A DNA stretch of 64,000 nucleotides from Janthinobacterium sp. (GTDB taxonomy: Bacteria > Pseudomonadota > Gammaproteobacteria > Burkholderiales > Burkholderiaceae_D): the NCBI GenBank assembly GCA_003133225.1, contig PKWL01000098.1, positions 26,119-90,118 of the forward strand. Direction: 5' to 3'. The number at the start of each line of letters is the position of its first letter. The first letter of the stretch is position 1. The position numbers were made by a program, and so were the translations under genes. The notes beneath the pieces are model-generated. The model had not been told where the DNA came from, did no database searches, and saw only the letters and a list, made by a program, of their open reading frames with translations. Positions 17,922 to 27,166 of the stretch are shown one piece after another.

Positions 17922-18784
17922 CAAGATTCCCCATCGGCAAGAGCAGGATAAAGGATTTGCGCCGTACGGCCCCAAACCCAAGCGCGCTCCTCTTCGCTTA
18001 GACTTGTGAAGCAGGCGTGCCCTTGATCTATCAGCTTCTTCAAAGGCCCCCCCGAGGCCGGATAGTTCGATCCAAAGGCCAGATGATCTGCCCCGAATAC
18101 CTGCACGAGATGCGGAAAAAACGCCTGTGCTCCTCCGGGCGCCGCTTGTGCAAGATCAAATGTCCGCGGCGTAATCTTCAAGTAGACGTTGCGATACTTC
18201 GCTAGTTCGAACAGCTCCGCACAGGCCGCATAGGGCGCTCCACCATCAAGAACGGGCCTTGTACAGTGATCGAGCGCGATCCTTACTGTAGGGAAACGTT
18301 CGGCCAGTTCGGTCACCATCGACAAACCGGCCTGCGTCGTCTGGACCACCATGGTCATGCCGATCTCTGCACAACGCTCCCAGATCGGGAAGGTCGCCGG
18401 ATTGACCAACCAGCGCCCGTCATTCTGATGTGTCGCCCCGCCCGTGAAAAGGCGAATCCCGCCCATGCCATGGGATAGCCAGTAATCGAAGGTCTTCAGC
18501 GCATCGGGTGCCAGCAAATCGAAGGAATAGACACCGGTGAATCGCTTCGGCTGCTTCGCCACGCTGTCAGCCACATAAGCGTTATTGTGGCCGTAGGTAG
18601 TCGAGGAATGCACGATCGCAGCCTTGGCAACCCCGGCTTCATCCATCTCCTCGACCATCTGTTCGAATGTAACCGGACGCGTGGAAGACCAGTCTGAGCG
18701 ATGTCCATGCTGGGGAGCGATGGGGTAGCGGGCAGTGTCCGTCGAAATGATATGGGGGTGAATGTCGATTATTTCTGGTTTCAT
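17921..18784 (-). CDS. Amidohydrolase_2 family lactonase, paralogue of 6941-7789
   Basis: 287 residues from ATG 18784. Same build as the LigI-like gene at 6941-7789: IDIHPHIIS at the N-terminus, VHSSTTYGHNNAYVADS, IRLFTGGAT, IALDHCTRPV and FGSNYPASGG at strand 8 with Asn in place of the usual Asp. Probably a cytoplasmic hydrolase of a lactone or pyrone carboxylate. It lies between the Bug protein gene (28 nt) and the TctAB gene, so uptake and first hydrolysis appear to be co-expressed. The pair of paralogues in one region suggests different but related substrates. Confidence 0.8.
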   Translation of the reverse strand: MKPEIIDIHPHIISTDTARYPIAPQHGHRSDWSSTRPVTFEQMVEEMDEAGVAKAAIVHSSTTYGHNNAYVADSVAKQPKRFTGVYSFDLLAPDALKTFDYWLSHGMGGIRLFTGGATHQNDGRWLVNPATFPIWERCAEIGMTMVVQTTQAGLSMVTELAERFPTVRIALDHCTRPVLDGGAPYAACAELFELAKYRNVYLKITPRTFDLAQAAPGGAQAFFPHLVQVFGADHLAFGSNYPASGGPLKKLIDQGHACFTSLSEEERAWVWGRTAQILYPALADGES

Positions 18785-18812
18785 GTTGATTGGACCTTTT
18801 GGAAATTTGGCG

Positions 18813-19853
18813 TTATTCAGGACTATAGATAAGTTTGCGTGCGCTCGCGAGCTGTGCCTCGGGCGTGGCGTACAACGTGTTGACAATCCGTTCCACCGCG
18901 TCCCCGTCGATTGGATTGATCGGATAGCCCTGACTTTTCATCGCTGCGATGAACTCGGGATCCGCGATCATCTTTGAGAAGGCTGCGCGCAGCGCATCGA
19001 GACGATCTTGAGGCACATCCTTCGGCACCGCGATGGGCCGTCCGGCCTGGAACGGCAATAGGAACAAGTTGAACAAAGCCTTGACCTCTGGTTTGGTGAC
19101 ATAGGCGCTCAGGTTCGGAACATTAGGGAGGGCCGGTGAGCGGTTCCACCCCAGTTCCAGTAGCACCTTCATCTTGCCCTCGGCGAGCATCCGCACCGGT
19201 TCGCCCTGCTGCAGCCCGTCAGTGGTCGAGGCCCAGCCATCGACTTCGCCGCGCTGCATCGCCAGATAAACCTCGCCGCGACCCGTATAGCCCGGAACAA
19301 TGCTCATCTTGGTACCGAGATACTCGTTGAGCAACGCGGGCAGCGTCCGATCCTCGTTAGAGTAACCAGTCGCACCCATAAACAGTTTTTTTCGGAAGAG
19401 ATCATCCGCCGTGGTCACACCAGAACGGGTCATCGCGACCAGGCAGTAGTCAACCGTATTGAGACTGCCAAGCCACTTTACTTCCCGCGGATCGAATCTG
19501 TTCTGCCGCGGATCAAGCAAAGGAATATAGAGGTTGTTGCGCTGCAGGAAGCCAATGACGGTGCCGTCATTAGGCTGTTTAGACTGGAGCGAGGCTGCTG
19601 CAACCATCCCGCCCGCCCCAATTATGTTCATCACCACCGCTTTGGGCTGGCCTGGCATGTACTTTACGAAGAACCGCGCGAACTGGCGCGCAATAACGTC
19701 GGTCGGAGTGCCTGCGTCGGCACTGACAACAAGTGTGATGGTCTTGCCGCGATAGAATTTTTCGGCCGACTGACCAGAAACTGGTCCAGCAACAGCCGTC
19801 GCGGCAATACTCATCAGCGCCGCGCAAACGCATATTGCGGTCCTGAAGTTCAT
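18813..19853 (-). CDS. Bug/TctC-family periplasmic binding protein
   Basis: 346 residues with a Sec signal peptide (MNFRTAICVCAALMSIAATAVAG). Mature part begins EKFYRGKTITLVVSADAGTP, the Bug-family start, with IIGAGGMVAAASL in the ligand loop. It binds a carboxylate in the periplasm and delivers it to the TctAB membrane part encoded downstream. Start at 19853 was preferred over the ATG two codons earlier because AGGA lies 6 nt upstream. First gene of the minus-strand run; its promoter must be in 19854-20400. Confidence 0.88.
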   Translation of the reverse strand: MNFRTAICVCAALMSIAATAVAGPVSGQSAEKFYRGKTITLVVSADAGTPTDVIARQFARFFVKYMPGQPKAVVMNIIGAGGMVAAASLQSKQPNDGTVIGFLQRNNLYIPLLDPRQNRFDPREVKWLGSLNTVDYCLVAMTRSGVTTADDLFRKKLFMGATGYSNEDRTLPALLNEYLGTKMSIVPGYTGRGEVYLAMQRGEVDGWASTTDGLQQGEPVRMLAEGKMKVLLELGWNRSPALPNVPNLSAYVTKPEVKALFNLFLLPFQAGRPIAVPKDVPQDRLDALRAAFSKMIADPEFIAAMKSQGYPINPIDGDAVERIVNTLYATPEAQLASARKLIYSPE

Positions 19854-20380
19854 AGTCATTCCTATCTTTTTATAGTGATTCGCGATCCGCCATCTCGGCA
19901 AAGCCAGAGACGGTCGCCGTCTCGATGGTGGATCACGTTGTCTCCGTTAACGCATCTAGGTTGCGCCAATGCGTCGTAGCAGGTCAATTGAAAAAAACGA
20001 TTTTTGGATTGAGTAAATGGTTAAGCCTCGAGTCGCGGATGGGTATCAAGACCTGACCAGTCCGCGAGAATCAGCCCCAAGGCGTAAAAAAGCCGGCGGG
20101 CTTGCGTGGAAGGATGCTCGATTACGTACTTCGGGCACAAGGACAAGATATCACCCGGGGGAAAGACAGGCCTTCGTTGTTCGTGTAATTGGTGTGGAAC
20201 ACGGTAAGCCGGTATTTCTGACTTGCGGCAAGCGAACCCAAAGGGACGCTGTTGGAGGTGCGGGTACAGGGCAATCGAACAGAGGGCAGCCCGACCTGAA
20301 CATCGTCTATAATTTAAGACAGCCAGGGAATGCAAACTGCAAGCCGAGCTAAAGTTTTCTACGCCGGTTAATCAATCTGG
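19854..20380. other. Intergenic region, divergent promoters expected
   Basis: About 530 bp between the Bug gene and the c-di-GMP gene. It must hold the promoter for the minus-strand catabolic genes and part of the promoter for the plus-strand gene. An open frame of about 104 codons on the minus strand (20021-20335) has no recognised domain and unusual composition; I do not call it. Confidence 0.4.
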
Positions 20381-20396
20381 TCTGAATCGATTCAGA
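20381..20396. promoter_or_regulatory. Perfect 16-bp palindrome ahead of the c-di-GMP gene
   Basis: TCTGAATCGATTCAGA is perfectly symmetrical, lies 5 bp before the start codon at 20402 and replaces a recognisable Shine-Dalgarno. It could be an operator or a stem that hides the start region. Confidence 0.45.
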
Positions 20397-20401
20397 TATT
20401 T

Positions 20402-23305
20402 ATGCATATGGATGACCATGGCGCAACGCTTCGTCGCGCCCGCCACCCCGAACAAACCGGCCTAATCCGTGGGGCCGTATCTAGAAGTGCGCTTGTCGCG
20501 ATGGCCGCCGGAACGGTCTTGAGCGCGTTGTTATTTGCCGGAGTTTATCGTCTGGAAACGGAACAAGACAATAGCGAATTTGCAAGGCGTGCCGAGCAGC
20601 GGGTCCGAATATTTAATCAAAGTATCGATGAAGCAATAGCTGGAGTGAGGAGCATCAACCAGCTATTTGCGATAAGCAGCACGCCAATTAGCCGCGAGCA
20701 GTTTCGCGAGATTACTCTGCCGCTGCTGGCGCAACATCCCTATATCCGCACCTTTGTATTCCATCGTTTTGTCACGTCCCCGCAGCGGCAGGCGTACGAA
20801 GCGGCGAAGCGTGAAATCTACCCTGGCTTCACCATTAAACAGGTTCAGGCAGGAAAGCTCGTTGCGGCAACCGGCGCGGGTCCCTGGCTGGTCATCGAAT
20901 ATATCGAGCCGCTTGAGCAAAACAGAGTGGCATTGGGCTACGACGTGCTGCCCGATCCTGTGCTGTCGCTTGCCGTGCGGCGCGCGATGGACACGGGATT
21001 GATTTCAGCAAGCGGACTGAGACCGAACCGACCGCAGGGTACCGCTGGAGAGGGATTTACGATTCGCCTCCCTGTATATAGGCGTGGCGCCCCCCTGCAA
21101 GACGTGGCTGAGCGACGGCGGGCATTTATTGGCACTACCGGGGCGGCATTCGACGCGTATCGGTTCGCACGGCAGGTTTTTGAGCGCGCCGGCTTGCTCG
21201 ATACGCCCGGCATCCACATCAACGTTTACGCCGCGGCATCTGCCGATGAGGCGGCGCTGGTATTCCGGCACGGGGGGGCGCCGCCGCTGGCAGTAAACCC
21301 CGGTCGACTTTTTGCGCGGGTGCTTGGCCCGGCAGTGGCCACCCTTTCCTACACCGTCGATATCGCAGGCAGGCCGTGGCACCTCGTCGTCTCGCGTGAT
21401 CCATCAGGCATCGATACGCATCCGAGCGCGATGCTGGTACTGGCTGCCGGTGTCCTTCTGACTTTGCTCAGCGCGGCCTATCTCAACGCCGAAGCTATCC
21501 GCTCGCGAATCATCGAACAGACCGTTGAAAAACGCACGGAAGAGTTACAGGCGAGGACGAGTGAACTTCAGCAGACCACATGTGAACTTCAGCAGCGGAC
21601 GAGTGAACTTCAGCTGCGCAATCGTGCGATTGAGGCCAGTGCCAATGCGATTTTCATCACTAGTGCGCACGGCCCCGACTATCCAGTTGAGTATGTCAAT
21701 CCTGCCTTCGAACGCATCACCGGCTACCCGTTTTCGGAAATCGTTGGCCGGTCGTTCCGGCTGTTGGCGGGCAACGGCGAGGAGCAGCCGGCGTTGATCG
21801 AACTGATGGCGGCAATGGCCGACCGCAGGGAGGCGCATGCGACCGTGCGCAGCTACCGCAAGGACGGGACGATGTACTGGAATGAAATCCATGTTGCTCC
21901 GGTACGCGAGGAACAGGGTGAGGTGCACCATTTTGTCCACGTCCATTATGATGTGACGGAAACGAGGCGCTATCAGGAACAACTCGAATATCGGGCCAAC
22001 TTCGACCCGCTCACTGGGCTGGCAAACCGCAATCTGCTGAAAGACCGCTTGCAGCAAGCCATTTCGTTTGCCTCCTGCTTCCAAAGGTCGGTATGGGTCG
22101 CCTTTATCGACCTGGATCGCTTCAAGTTCGTCAATGACAGCGCTGGGCACAATTTCGGCGACATGCTGCTTCAAGTGGTGGCCGAGCGCCTGAAAGCCGG
22201 GGTACGCGCCGCCGATACGGTCGGGCGCATGGGCAGCGATGAGTTTGTGCTCGTGCTACCGCAATACCAGACCGGCCCCATGACAGCCGAAACCATCGAG
22301 AACGTCATGGCACACGTCGCTCAACCCATTCCGATTAGAGGAAAGGAATTTTTCGTGAGCTGCAGCATCGGTATTGCTGTCTTTCCCGACGACGGCATCA
22401 GTGAAGAGACTTTGCTGGTCCATGCCGACATCGCCATGTATAGGGCCAAGGAGATGGGACGCAATAATTATCAGTTTTTCGAACCGGCCCTGAACAGCAG
22501 GACGCAGGCGCGGCTGCGGATCGAAGGGGCGCTGCGCAATGCCCTGGCGCGTGGCGAGTTCCTGCTCAACTACCAACCGCAAGTAGACCTGAAGAGCGGC
22601 CGGATTGTGGGGGTGGAGGCGCTCGTCCGTTGGCAGCATCCCGAGTTAGGATTGGTCTTGCCCGCCGATTTTATTGCGCTGACGGAAGAGACCGGACTCA
22701 TTATTCCCATCGGCGAGTGGGTATTGCGTACCGCCTGCGCGCAAAACCAGGCCTGGCAGGCCGCCGGTGTTGGCAAGTTGCGCGTTGCCGTCAACCTCTC
22801 CGGCATTCAGTTCGCTCAGGCTGATATCGTGCAGGTGGTCGCTGCAGTGTTGGACGACACTGGCCTCGATCCATCCTGCCTGGAAATCGAGCTGACGGAA
22901 AGTGTCGTCATGCACGATGTGGAAAGTACCATCACGACGTTGCATCAGCTCAAGGCCCTCGGCGTACAGCTCTCGGTCGACGACTTCGGCACCGGCTATT
23001 CGAGCCTTGCCTATTTGAAGCGTTTTCCGATTGATGTACTGAAGATCGATCAGTCATTTTTGCGCGATATCGCCACCAACTCGGACGATGCGTCGATCGT
23101 CGTCTGCATTATCGCACTGGCCCATAATTTGCGGCTGCACGTGATAGCCGAAGGGGTCGAGACGCCGGAACAGCTATTCTACCTGCGCTATCATGAATGC
23201 GATGAGATCCAGGGTTACTACTTTAGCCGGCCGATGGCGGCAGCCGAGATCGAGCGTGCTCTTGTCGAGGGGAAACATCTACGCCCGGCGCCAAGACCGG
23301 CTTGA
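20402..23305 (+). CDS. CHASE-PAS-GGDEF-EAL c-di-GMP enzyme
   Basis: 967 residues. TM1 about 30-52, an extracytoplasmic CHASE domain about 60-290, TM2 about 341-360, a coiled-coil signal helix about 370-412, PAS about 408-520 with a PAC tail (VREEQGEVHHFVHVHYDVTE), GGDEF about 535-700 and EAL about 715-960. The GGDEF signature is GSDEF (VGRMGSDEFVLVL), usually still active. The EAL domain has EALVRW, the ELTES block, DDFGTGYSS and KIDQSF, so phosphodiesterase activity is expected. The linker has three tandem heptads (RTSELQQ, TTCELQQ, RTSELQL) encoded by three 21-bp repeats. It probably senses a small periplasmic ligand and sets c-di-GMP level. No clear Shine-Dalgarno; a 16-bp palindrome abuts the start. 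Confidence 0.92.
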   Translation: MHMDDHGATLRRARHPEQTGLIRGAVSRSALVAMAAGTVLSALLFAGVYRLETEQDNSEFARRAEQRVRIFNQSIDEAIAGVRSINQLFAISSTPISREQFREITLPLLAQHPYIRTFVFHRFVTSPQRQAYEAAKREIYPGFTIKQVQAGKLVAATGAGPWLVIEYIEPLEQNRVALGYDVLPDPVLSLAVRRAMDTGLISASGLRPNRPQGTAGEGFTIRLPVYRRGAPLQDVAERRRAFIGTTGAAFDAYRFARQVFERAGLLDTPGIHINVYAAASADEAALVFRHGGAPPLAVNPGRLFARVLGPAVATLSYTVDIAGRPWHLVVSRDPSGIDTHPSAMLVLAAGVLLTLLSAAYLNAEAIRSRIIEQTVEKRTEELQARTSELQQTTCELQQRTSELQLRNRAIEASANAIFITSAHGPDYPVEYVNPAFERITGYPFSEIVGRSFRLLAGNGEEQPALIELMAAMADRREAHATVRSYRKDGTMYWNEIHVAPVREEQGEVHHFVHVHYDVTETRRYQEQLEYRANFDPLTGLANRNLLKDRLQQAISFASCFQRSVWVAFIDLDRFKFVNDSAGHNFGDMLLQVVAERLKAGVRAADTVGRMGSDEFVLVLPQYQTGPMTAETIENVMAHVAQPIPIRGKEFFVSCSIGIAVFPDDGISEETLLVHADIAMYRAKEMGRNNYQFFEPALNSRTQARLRIEGALRNALARGEFLLNYQPQVDLKSGRIVGVEALVRWQHPELGLVLPADFIALTEETGLIIPIGEWVLRTACAQNQAWQAAGVGKLRVAVNLSGIQFAQADIVQVVAAVLDDTGLDPSCLEIELTESVVMHDVESTITTLHQLKALGVQLSVDDFGTGYSSLAYLKRFPIDVLKIDQSFLRDIATNSDDASIVVCIIALAHNLRLHVIAEGVETPEQLFYLRYHECDEIQGYYFSRPMAAAEIERALVEGKHLRPAPRPA

Positions 23306-23485
23306 AGCGGGCATATAGATTTTGTACACCTTTATTGTGTTCGTGCTACGAAGGAGATTTTTCTTCCAGCACGAATGGACTCCAATCAAGGACTGAAGCC
23401 CATTTTGGAGCAATTTGACCACCCTTAGCAACTCTTTATCGGAACGGCTAGCTCGTGTGAATGGGCGTTTCGTAAGGGATATCCT

Positions 23486-23532
23486 TGGTGGCCCGCGGCG
23501 GAATCGAACCACCGACACAAGGATTTTCAATC
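23486..23532 (-). other. tRNA-Phe 3'-half, probable attachment site
   Basis: The minus strand reads GATTGAAAATCC (GAA anticodon loop), then GTGTCGG, the T-arm GGTTCGATTCC and the acceptor end GCGGGCCACCA. No D-arm or 5' acceptor strand precedes it, so it is not a whole tRNA gene. A 47-bp copy of a tRNA 3' end is the usual trace of an integrative element using tRNA-Phe as attachment site. A small HTH gene lies 100 bp away and a two-recombinase module 2 kb away. Confidence 0.7.
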
Positions 23533-23631
23533 ACCGGCTCGCGCACTGTTTCGATAACGGTCTGTGCCGGCCCGCGTCTTGATCCTTCAGGTCATCGTCG
23601 TGCGCGCTCTTGGCGAGGGCCCAGGATTTCT

Positions 23632-24012
23632 CTATTTTGATCGTGACCGTTTGGACAAGCACATCAATTGACGAATCTCTTCAACCGACCAGGCAAGATG
23701 CCTGTTAATGCGAATTGGACGCAGCGGCCCATTTTCAAGACATGCCCATTGGCGCAACGTTTGTGGTTTGCGGTTCAGCCAGTGAGCGGCACAAGCGGTA
23801 TCAACATGACTGCGTTGTTCCTCGTTGATAGAGGGAAAACGACTATCGACCTCATCAGCTACACTTTGTCGGCAGTCGTGCTCGGGCCGCGCCATGCCAG
23901 TAGCCCGCACCATCTCCAACTCGGAGATACGCGCTTCCAACTCTTTAACATTGGTCTCCATTATTGCCGCCCATTTGGCCAAGCTTTCAAATACGTTTGC
24001 CACAGTTCTCAT
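23632..24012 (-). CDS. Small HTH/excisionase-like DNA-binding protein
   Basis: 126 residues from ATG 24012 with AAGG upstream. The N-terminal half is helical (VKELEARISELEMV, possibly a short coiled coil). The C-terminal 50 residues (AAHWLNRKPQTLRQWACLEN, then RINRHLAWSVEEIRQLM) look like a MerR/Xis-type winged helix used by excisionases and phage regulators. Next to a tRNA-Phe 3' fragment it could be the directionality factor of an integrated element. The frame continues open for 87 codons upstream without typical composition, so the shorter start is preferred. Confidence 0.6.
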   Translation of the reverse strand: MRTVANVFESLAKWAAIMETNVKELEARISELEMVRATGMARPEHDCRQSVADEVDSRFPSINEEQRSHVDTACAAHWLNRKPQTLRQWACLENGPLRPIRINRHLAWSVEEIRQLMCLSKRSRSK

Positions 24013-24881
24013 TATGGTGCCCTTGTTGTTTCGTCGGCCAAAACTTTGGCGCTCAGAATTACTGACCCACTTTTGCTCATCTGAGATTGACCCACCGGAT
24101 GCGCAGATTTCCGGTTTTACGCTCGAGGTGTCGTCCAGGGCGATTTGAGTCTGACCGAATGGTGACATGCCGGAGCGTTTTGCGGGGCCGTCCTCCGTAG
24201 CTATACCGTGAACGGCCAAGCGGAGAGCTGTCAAGGCACCGTGGAATATTCTTCCACCACAATTTGAATACATAGTTTGTAAAACTGAACCTGTTTTTCC
24301 ATAAAATCACGCCAATTTTAAGTTTTTTCTGTCTCTAGAAATTTGATATTCCCCCTTATTCATACATGCGATGTAGTTTCAGTCAGAACTATGTATGTAT
24401 CACTGCGAGGTGAAGAGGAGCTTCAGAGGCCGAGGCCGAGACTGAATCTGAATCCTGATCTGGCGTCCAATTGTGGGTATGGTTCGGTTTTTTGCTTTAC
24501 TTTCCAACATCCTTTCCGGAAGCGGAAGTTGGGTGTTACGGGTGGAGCAGCGGAACCCGTGCCCTCAAAGATTTGGTTTTTTACTTGAATCTGAAGGACG
24601 CCATTTATCATGGATTTACGCCTGACTGTCGGGGCAAAGCGGACAGATCCTGCCGGATCAGCGGAGGCGCTATGCGGTGCAAGGCAGGTTAATAAGGGTG
24701 GCGGCGCAAGGCCAAATGCGGTAAACATGATGGTGCCGAATAAAGCAGGCACGACACCGATTCAAACCGCCAAGTTCACCCGATGTCGTGCCCCACAACG
24801 TGCCGTGCACGTGTGCAGGAAGATTATTTCACAAAAATACCGCTTCCTGTCGATATTTTGTCGGCGTGACCTTTGCCGCCG
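24013..24881. other. Region without a recognised gene
   Basis: About 870 bp between the HTH gene and the Cys-rich gene. Overlapping open frames occur on both strands (about 24610-25104 plus, 24423-24752 minus), neither with a recognised domain or ribosome site. AT-rich stretch at 24260-24380. It may hold the promoter of the plus-strand recombinase module. Confidence 0.4.
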
Positions 24882-25379
24882 ATGGAACCATCAGCCCGAC
24901 TATTCCCATGTGCGCGTTGCCGCATCCAGGTTATTGTCTGCAGCCGCTGCGATCGCGGCCAGACCTATTGTTCGGCCGAGTGCGCCGGACAAGCCCGATC
25001 CTCCTCGATGCGTGAAGCGGGCAGGCGCTACCAGGCGAGCCGGAAGGGACGGCTCAAACACGCCGAACGTGCGCGCCGCTACCGCGCACTCAAGAAGATC
25101 GTGACGCATCACGCTACCCCACCCATGCCGCCCGATGTTCTACTGCCAGTGAACCCGACGGCGCCGGTAAAATCCTCATTCCAGGCGCGCTGTGCCTCGC
25201 CTGTCGTCCCTTGCTGCCATTTTTGTGGTCGCACGCAGCCGGTGTCTGTCCGAACCGGGCCGCTTCGCTGTCGGGTTCGTCGAATTTCATGCCAACCCGA
25301 GCAAAGAGGAAGAAATCATGGCCACTCCCCCAAAACTGTACCTTCGGAAAGACGCGCAGGAACGCGCCAGGCTGAATGA
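24882..25379 (+). CDS. Cys-rich, zinc-finger-like hypothetical protein
   Basis: Up to 165 residues. Paired cysteines C10-x2-C13, C20-x2-C23 and C30-x3-C34 (PCARCRIQVIVCSRC, then YCSAEC) suggest a zinc-binding domain. A strongly basic helix follows (RRYQASRKGRLKHAERARRY), and then a second CxxC (CCHFCGR) near residue 120. It looks like a nucleic-acid-binding accessory protein of a mobile element. No good ribosome site is visible and the 3' end overlaps the next ORF by 62 bp in another frame, so the exact ends are uncertain. Function unknown. Confidence 0.5.
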   Translation: MEPSARLFPCARCRIQVIVCSRCDRGQTYCSAECAGQARSSSMREAGRRYQASRKGRLKHAERARRYRALKKIVTHHATPPMPPDVLLPVNPTAPVKSSFQARCASPVVPCCHFCGRTQPVSVRTGPLRCRVRRISCQPEQRGRNHGHSPKTVPSERRAGTRQAE

Positions 25380-25641
25380 CCAGCGTGAGCGGCAATCGCC
25401 GCAAGCCCAGCAAATAAAGCACCTGCACCTGCCATCCGGCCTGCAACGGGGCATTCCGTTTCTTATTTCGGCCGACTGGTCGGCGGAGGATGCGCTGGCC
25501 GCTTTTGAAATCTTTAATGATTTGTGCGAGGCGATCTGGAACCACTACCAGTTCCCAATCCAGGATTTGCTCCGGGAGCAGCGGCGCCCCGTCGGACGGT
25601 CGCCCGATTCTTCCATCAGCGGTATCGACGACCCATTTTGA
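25318..25641 (+). CDS. Small protein ahead of recombinase genes
   Basis: 107 residues from ATG 25318, preceded by GAGGAAG. No known domain; the C-terminal half is helical (AEDALAAFEIFNDLCEAIWN, YQFPIQDLLREQ). It is the first of three consecutive plus-strand genes followed by two tyrosine-recombinase-like genes, 85 nt before the next start. It may be the small partner of a three-gene integration module, but I do not recognise the family. Confidence 0.6.
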   Translation: MATPPKLYLRKDAQERARLNDQRERQSPQAQQIKHLHLPSGLQRGIPFLISADWSAEDALAAFEIFNDLCEAIWNHYQFPIQDLLREQRRPVGRSPDSSISGIDDPF

Positions 25642-25726
25642 TCTTCCTCGACTTGCTTATTTTGACACCGCCGTGGGTGCCTTCCATATAAGTGTCGCGC
25701 GCGAACCTGCCTCAAGAAGGATGCTG

Positions 25727-27166
25727 ATGTTCGTTCCAGTTAAAGCCCGTGTTTTTACCGATGCGACCGGTGTATTTACAGAGATTCCCGCCCTGCTCAC
25801 GCCAGCCGGCGTGCTGGAGCCATTGCTCGACTACTGCCTGTCCCGCGCACACGACCGCAGCCTCACCTGGATGACCAAGGTGAACCGCTCGGCACGGATG
25901 TTTTTGGAGTATCTCCAGTGCAATCCAGCCGAGCGCGATACCTACCGCCTGTTCCAGAACTTCGCCCAGAGGCTCTATACCGGGACCTTTGACCGGAAGA
26001 CCGGCCTGGATCCTAGCAGCCTGTGCTGGCAGCCACGTTCCGCGCAGGACGCCGGAAATATCATCAGCCATCTCACTGATTTCTTCGACTGGCTCGTCGA
26101 AATGCGGCCGACGACGGCGCAGCAGGTGAATCCGCTTTATGCGGGAGGCCTCTATGACCACATGGCCGACGAGACTGCGTATCAATTTCGGCGGAACAAA
26201 GCGTTCCTTGGTCATACGTGGGCGGCCAATGCCAGCCCGGAGGCGACGGGACATCGGGTACGTTCCCAACGCTTGCCAAAGTTCGAAACTGGGGACCCTC
26301 CCTCATTTCCGGATGAACGCTTCACGGATTTACTCATGACGGGATTCAAGGTTGGCGGCCGCCACGACTACCGCAACATGCTCATCACGCTGCTGCTGCA
26401 TGGTGCGGGTTTCCGCGCATCCGAACCATTCCACCTGTACGTCGGGGACGTGTTCCCAGACCCGTCCAATAACAGCAGCGCCATAGTGCTGATTCACCAT
26501 CCTGCCCATGGGACGGCGCCGGCGGATTGGCGGGATGCACAGGGCAAACCGAGGAAAGGCAACCGGGCCGCCTACCTCGCCGAGAAATTCGGCCTGGCTC
26601 CCCGCACGGAGTTGATGGACAGCCGCGGCACCGGTTGGAAAGGGGGAATGCATGACGCGCCATATTACAAGCAGGCTTACTGGTTCTTGCCCGGCTACGG
26701 CGAGCTCTTTCTGCAATTATGGAACTTCTACATGGAAGAGGTGGCCTGCGTCGACCGTCACCATCCATTCGCCTTTATCAATCTGAGGCGCTCGCCCCTC
26801 GGCGGGATGTACTGCCTGAATCAATACAACAAAGCCCATGCGGCAGCCTGCAAGCGCATCGGCCTGCCTGTATCCAAGGCCCTTGGCACCACGCCGCACG
26901 GGCACCGTCACGCCTATGGTCGGCGCCTGAAGAGCGCGGGTATCGACCAGGCGTTGATACGTCGTTTCATGCACCACGCCTCACTTGAAAGCCAGGAAAT
27001 CTATACCCGTGCGAGCACGAAGGAAGCCATCGCGGCTTTGGTAGCCGGTGCGCAGCGGCTGCGGGCATCCCTCAGCGGCCGGGATGTGCAAACAGATCAT
27101 CCGCCTGGCAGCTTCAATTTCAAAAATGAGGAAATAATCTATTGTGGTAATAAAATCATCAGTTAA
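25727..27166 (+). CDS. Tyrosine recombinase, GmtY-like
   Basis: 479 residues from ATG 25727 (MFVPVKARVFTD), which has AAGAAGG 6 nt upstream. It has the catalytic residues of the family: Arg in GAGFRASEPFHLYVGDVF, the HxxR box in PHGHRHAYGRRL, and the late His and nucleophile Tyr in MHHASLESQEIYTRA. An extra ~110-residue insertion lies between the first Arg and the HxxR box. Length and pairing with a second, larger recombinase resemble the gamma-mobile-trio recombinase GmtY; that match is from memory of the family, not a search. It overlaps the next gene by 23 nt, so the two are probably coupled. Likely role: site-specific DNA integration or excision. Confidence 0.75.
   Translation: MFVPVKARVFTDATGVFTEIPALLTPAGVLEPLLDYCLSRAHDRSLTWMTKVNRSARMFLEYLQCNPAERDTYRLFQNFAQRLYTGTFDRKTGLDPSSLCWQPRSAQDAGNIISHLTDFFDWLVEMRPTTAQQVNPLYAGGLYDHMADETAYQFRRNKAFLGHTWAANASPEATGHRVRSQRLPKFETGDPPSFPDERFTDLLMTGFKVGGRHDYRNMLITLLLHGAGFRASEPFHLYVGDVFPDPSNNSSAIVLIHHPAHGTAPADWRDAQGKPRKGNRAAYLAEKFGLAPRTELMDSRGTGWKGGMHDAPYYKQAYWFLPGYGELFLQLWNFYMEEVACVDRHHPFAFINLRRSPLGGMYCLNQYNKAHAAACKRIGLPVSKALGTTPHGHRHAYGRRLKSAGIDQALIRRFMHHASLESQEIYTRASTKEAIAALVAGAQRLRASLSGRDVQTDHPPGSFNFKNEEIIYCGNKIIS

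Noticed and set aside
23486-23580. Complete tRNA-Phe gene
   Set aside because: Only the 3' half is present; the sequence upstream of the anticodon loop cannot form a D-arm or pair with the acceptor strand.
24423-25104. Overlapping frames on both strands before the Cys-rich gene
   Set aside because: No ribosome site, no domain, and they conflict with each other; cannot be supported as genes.
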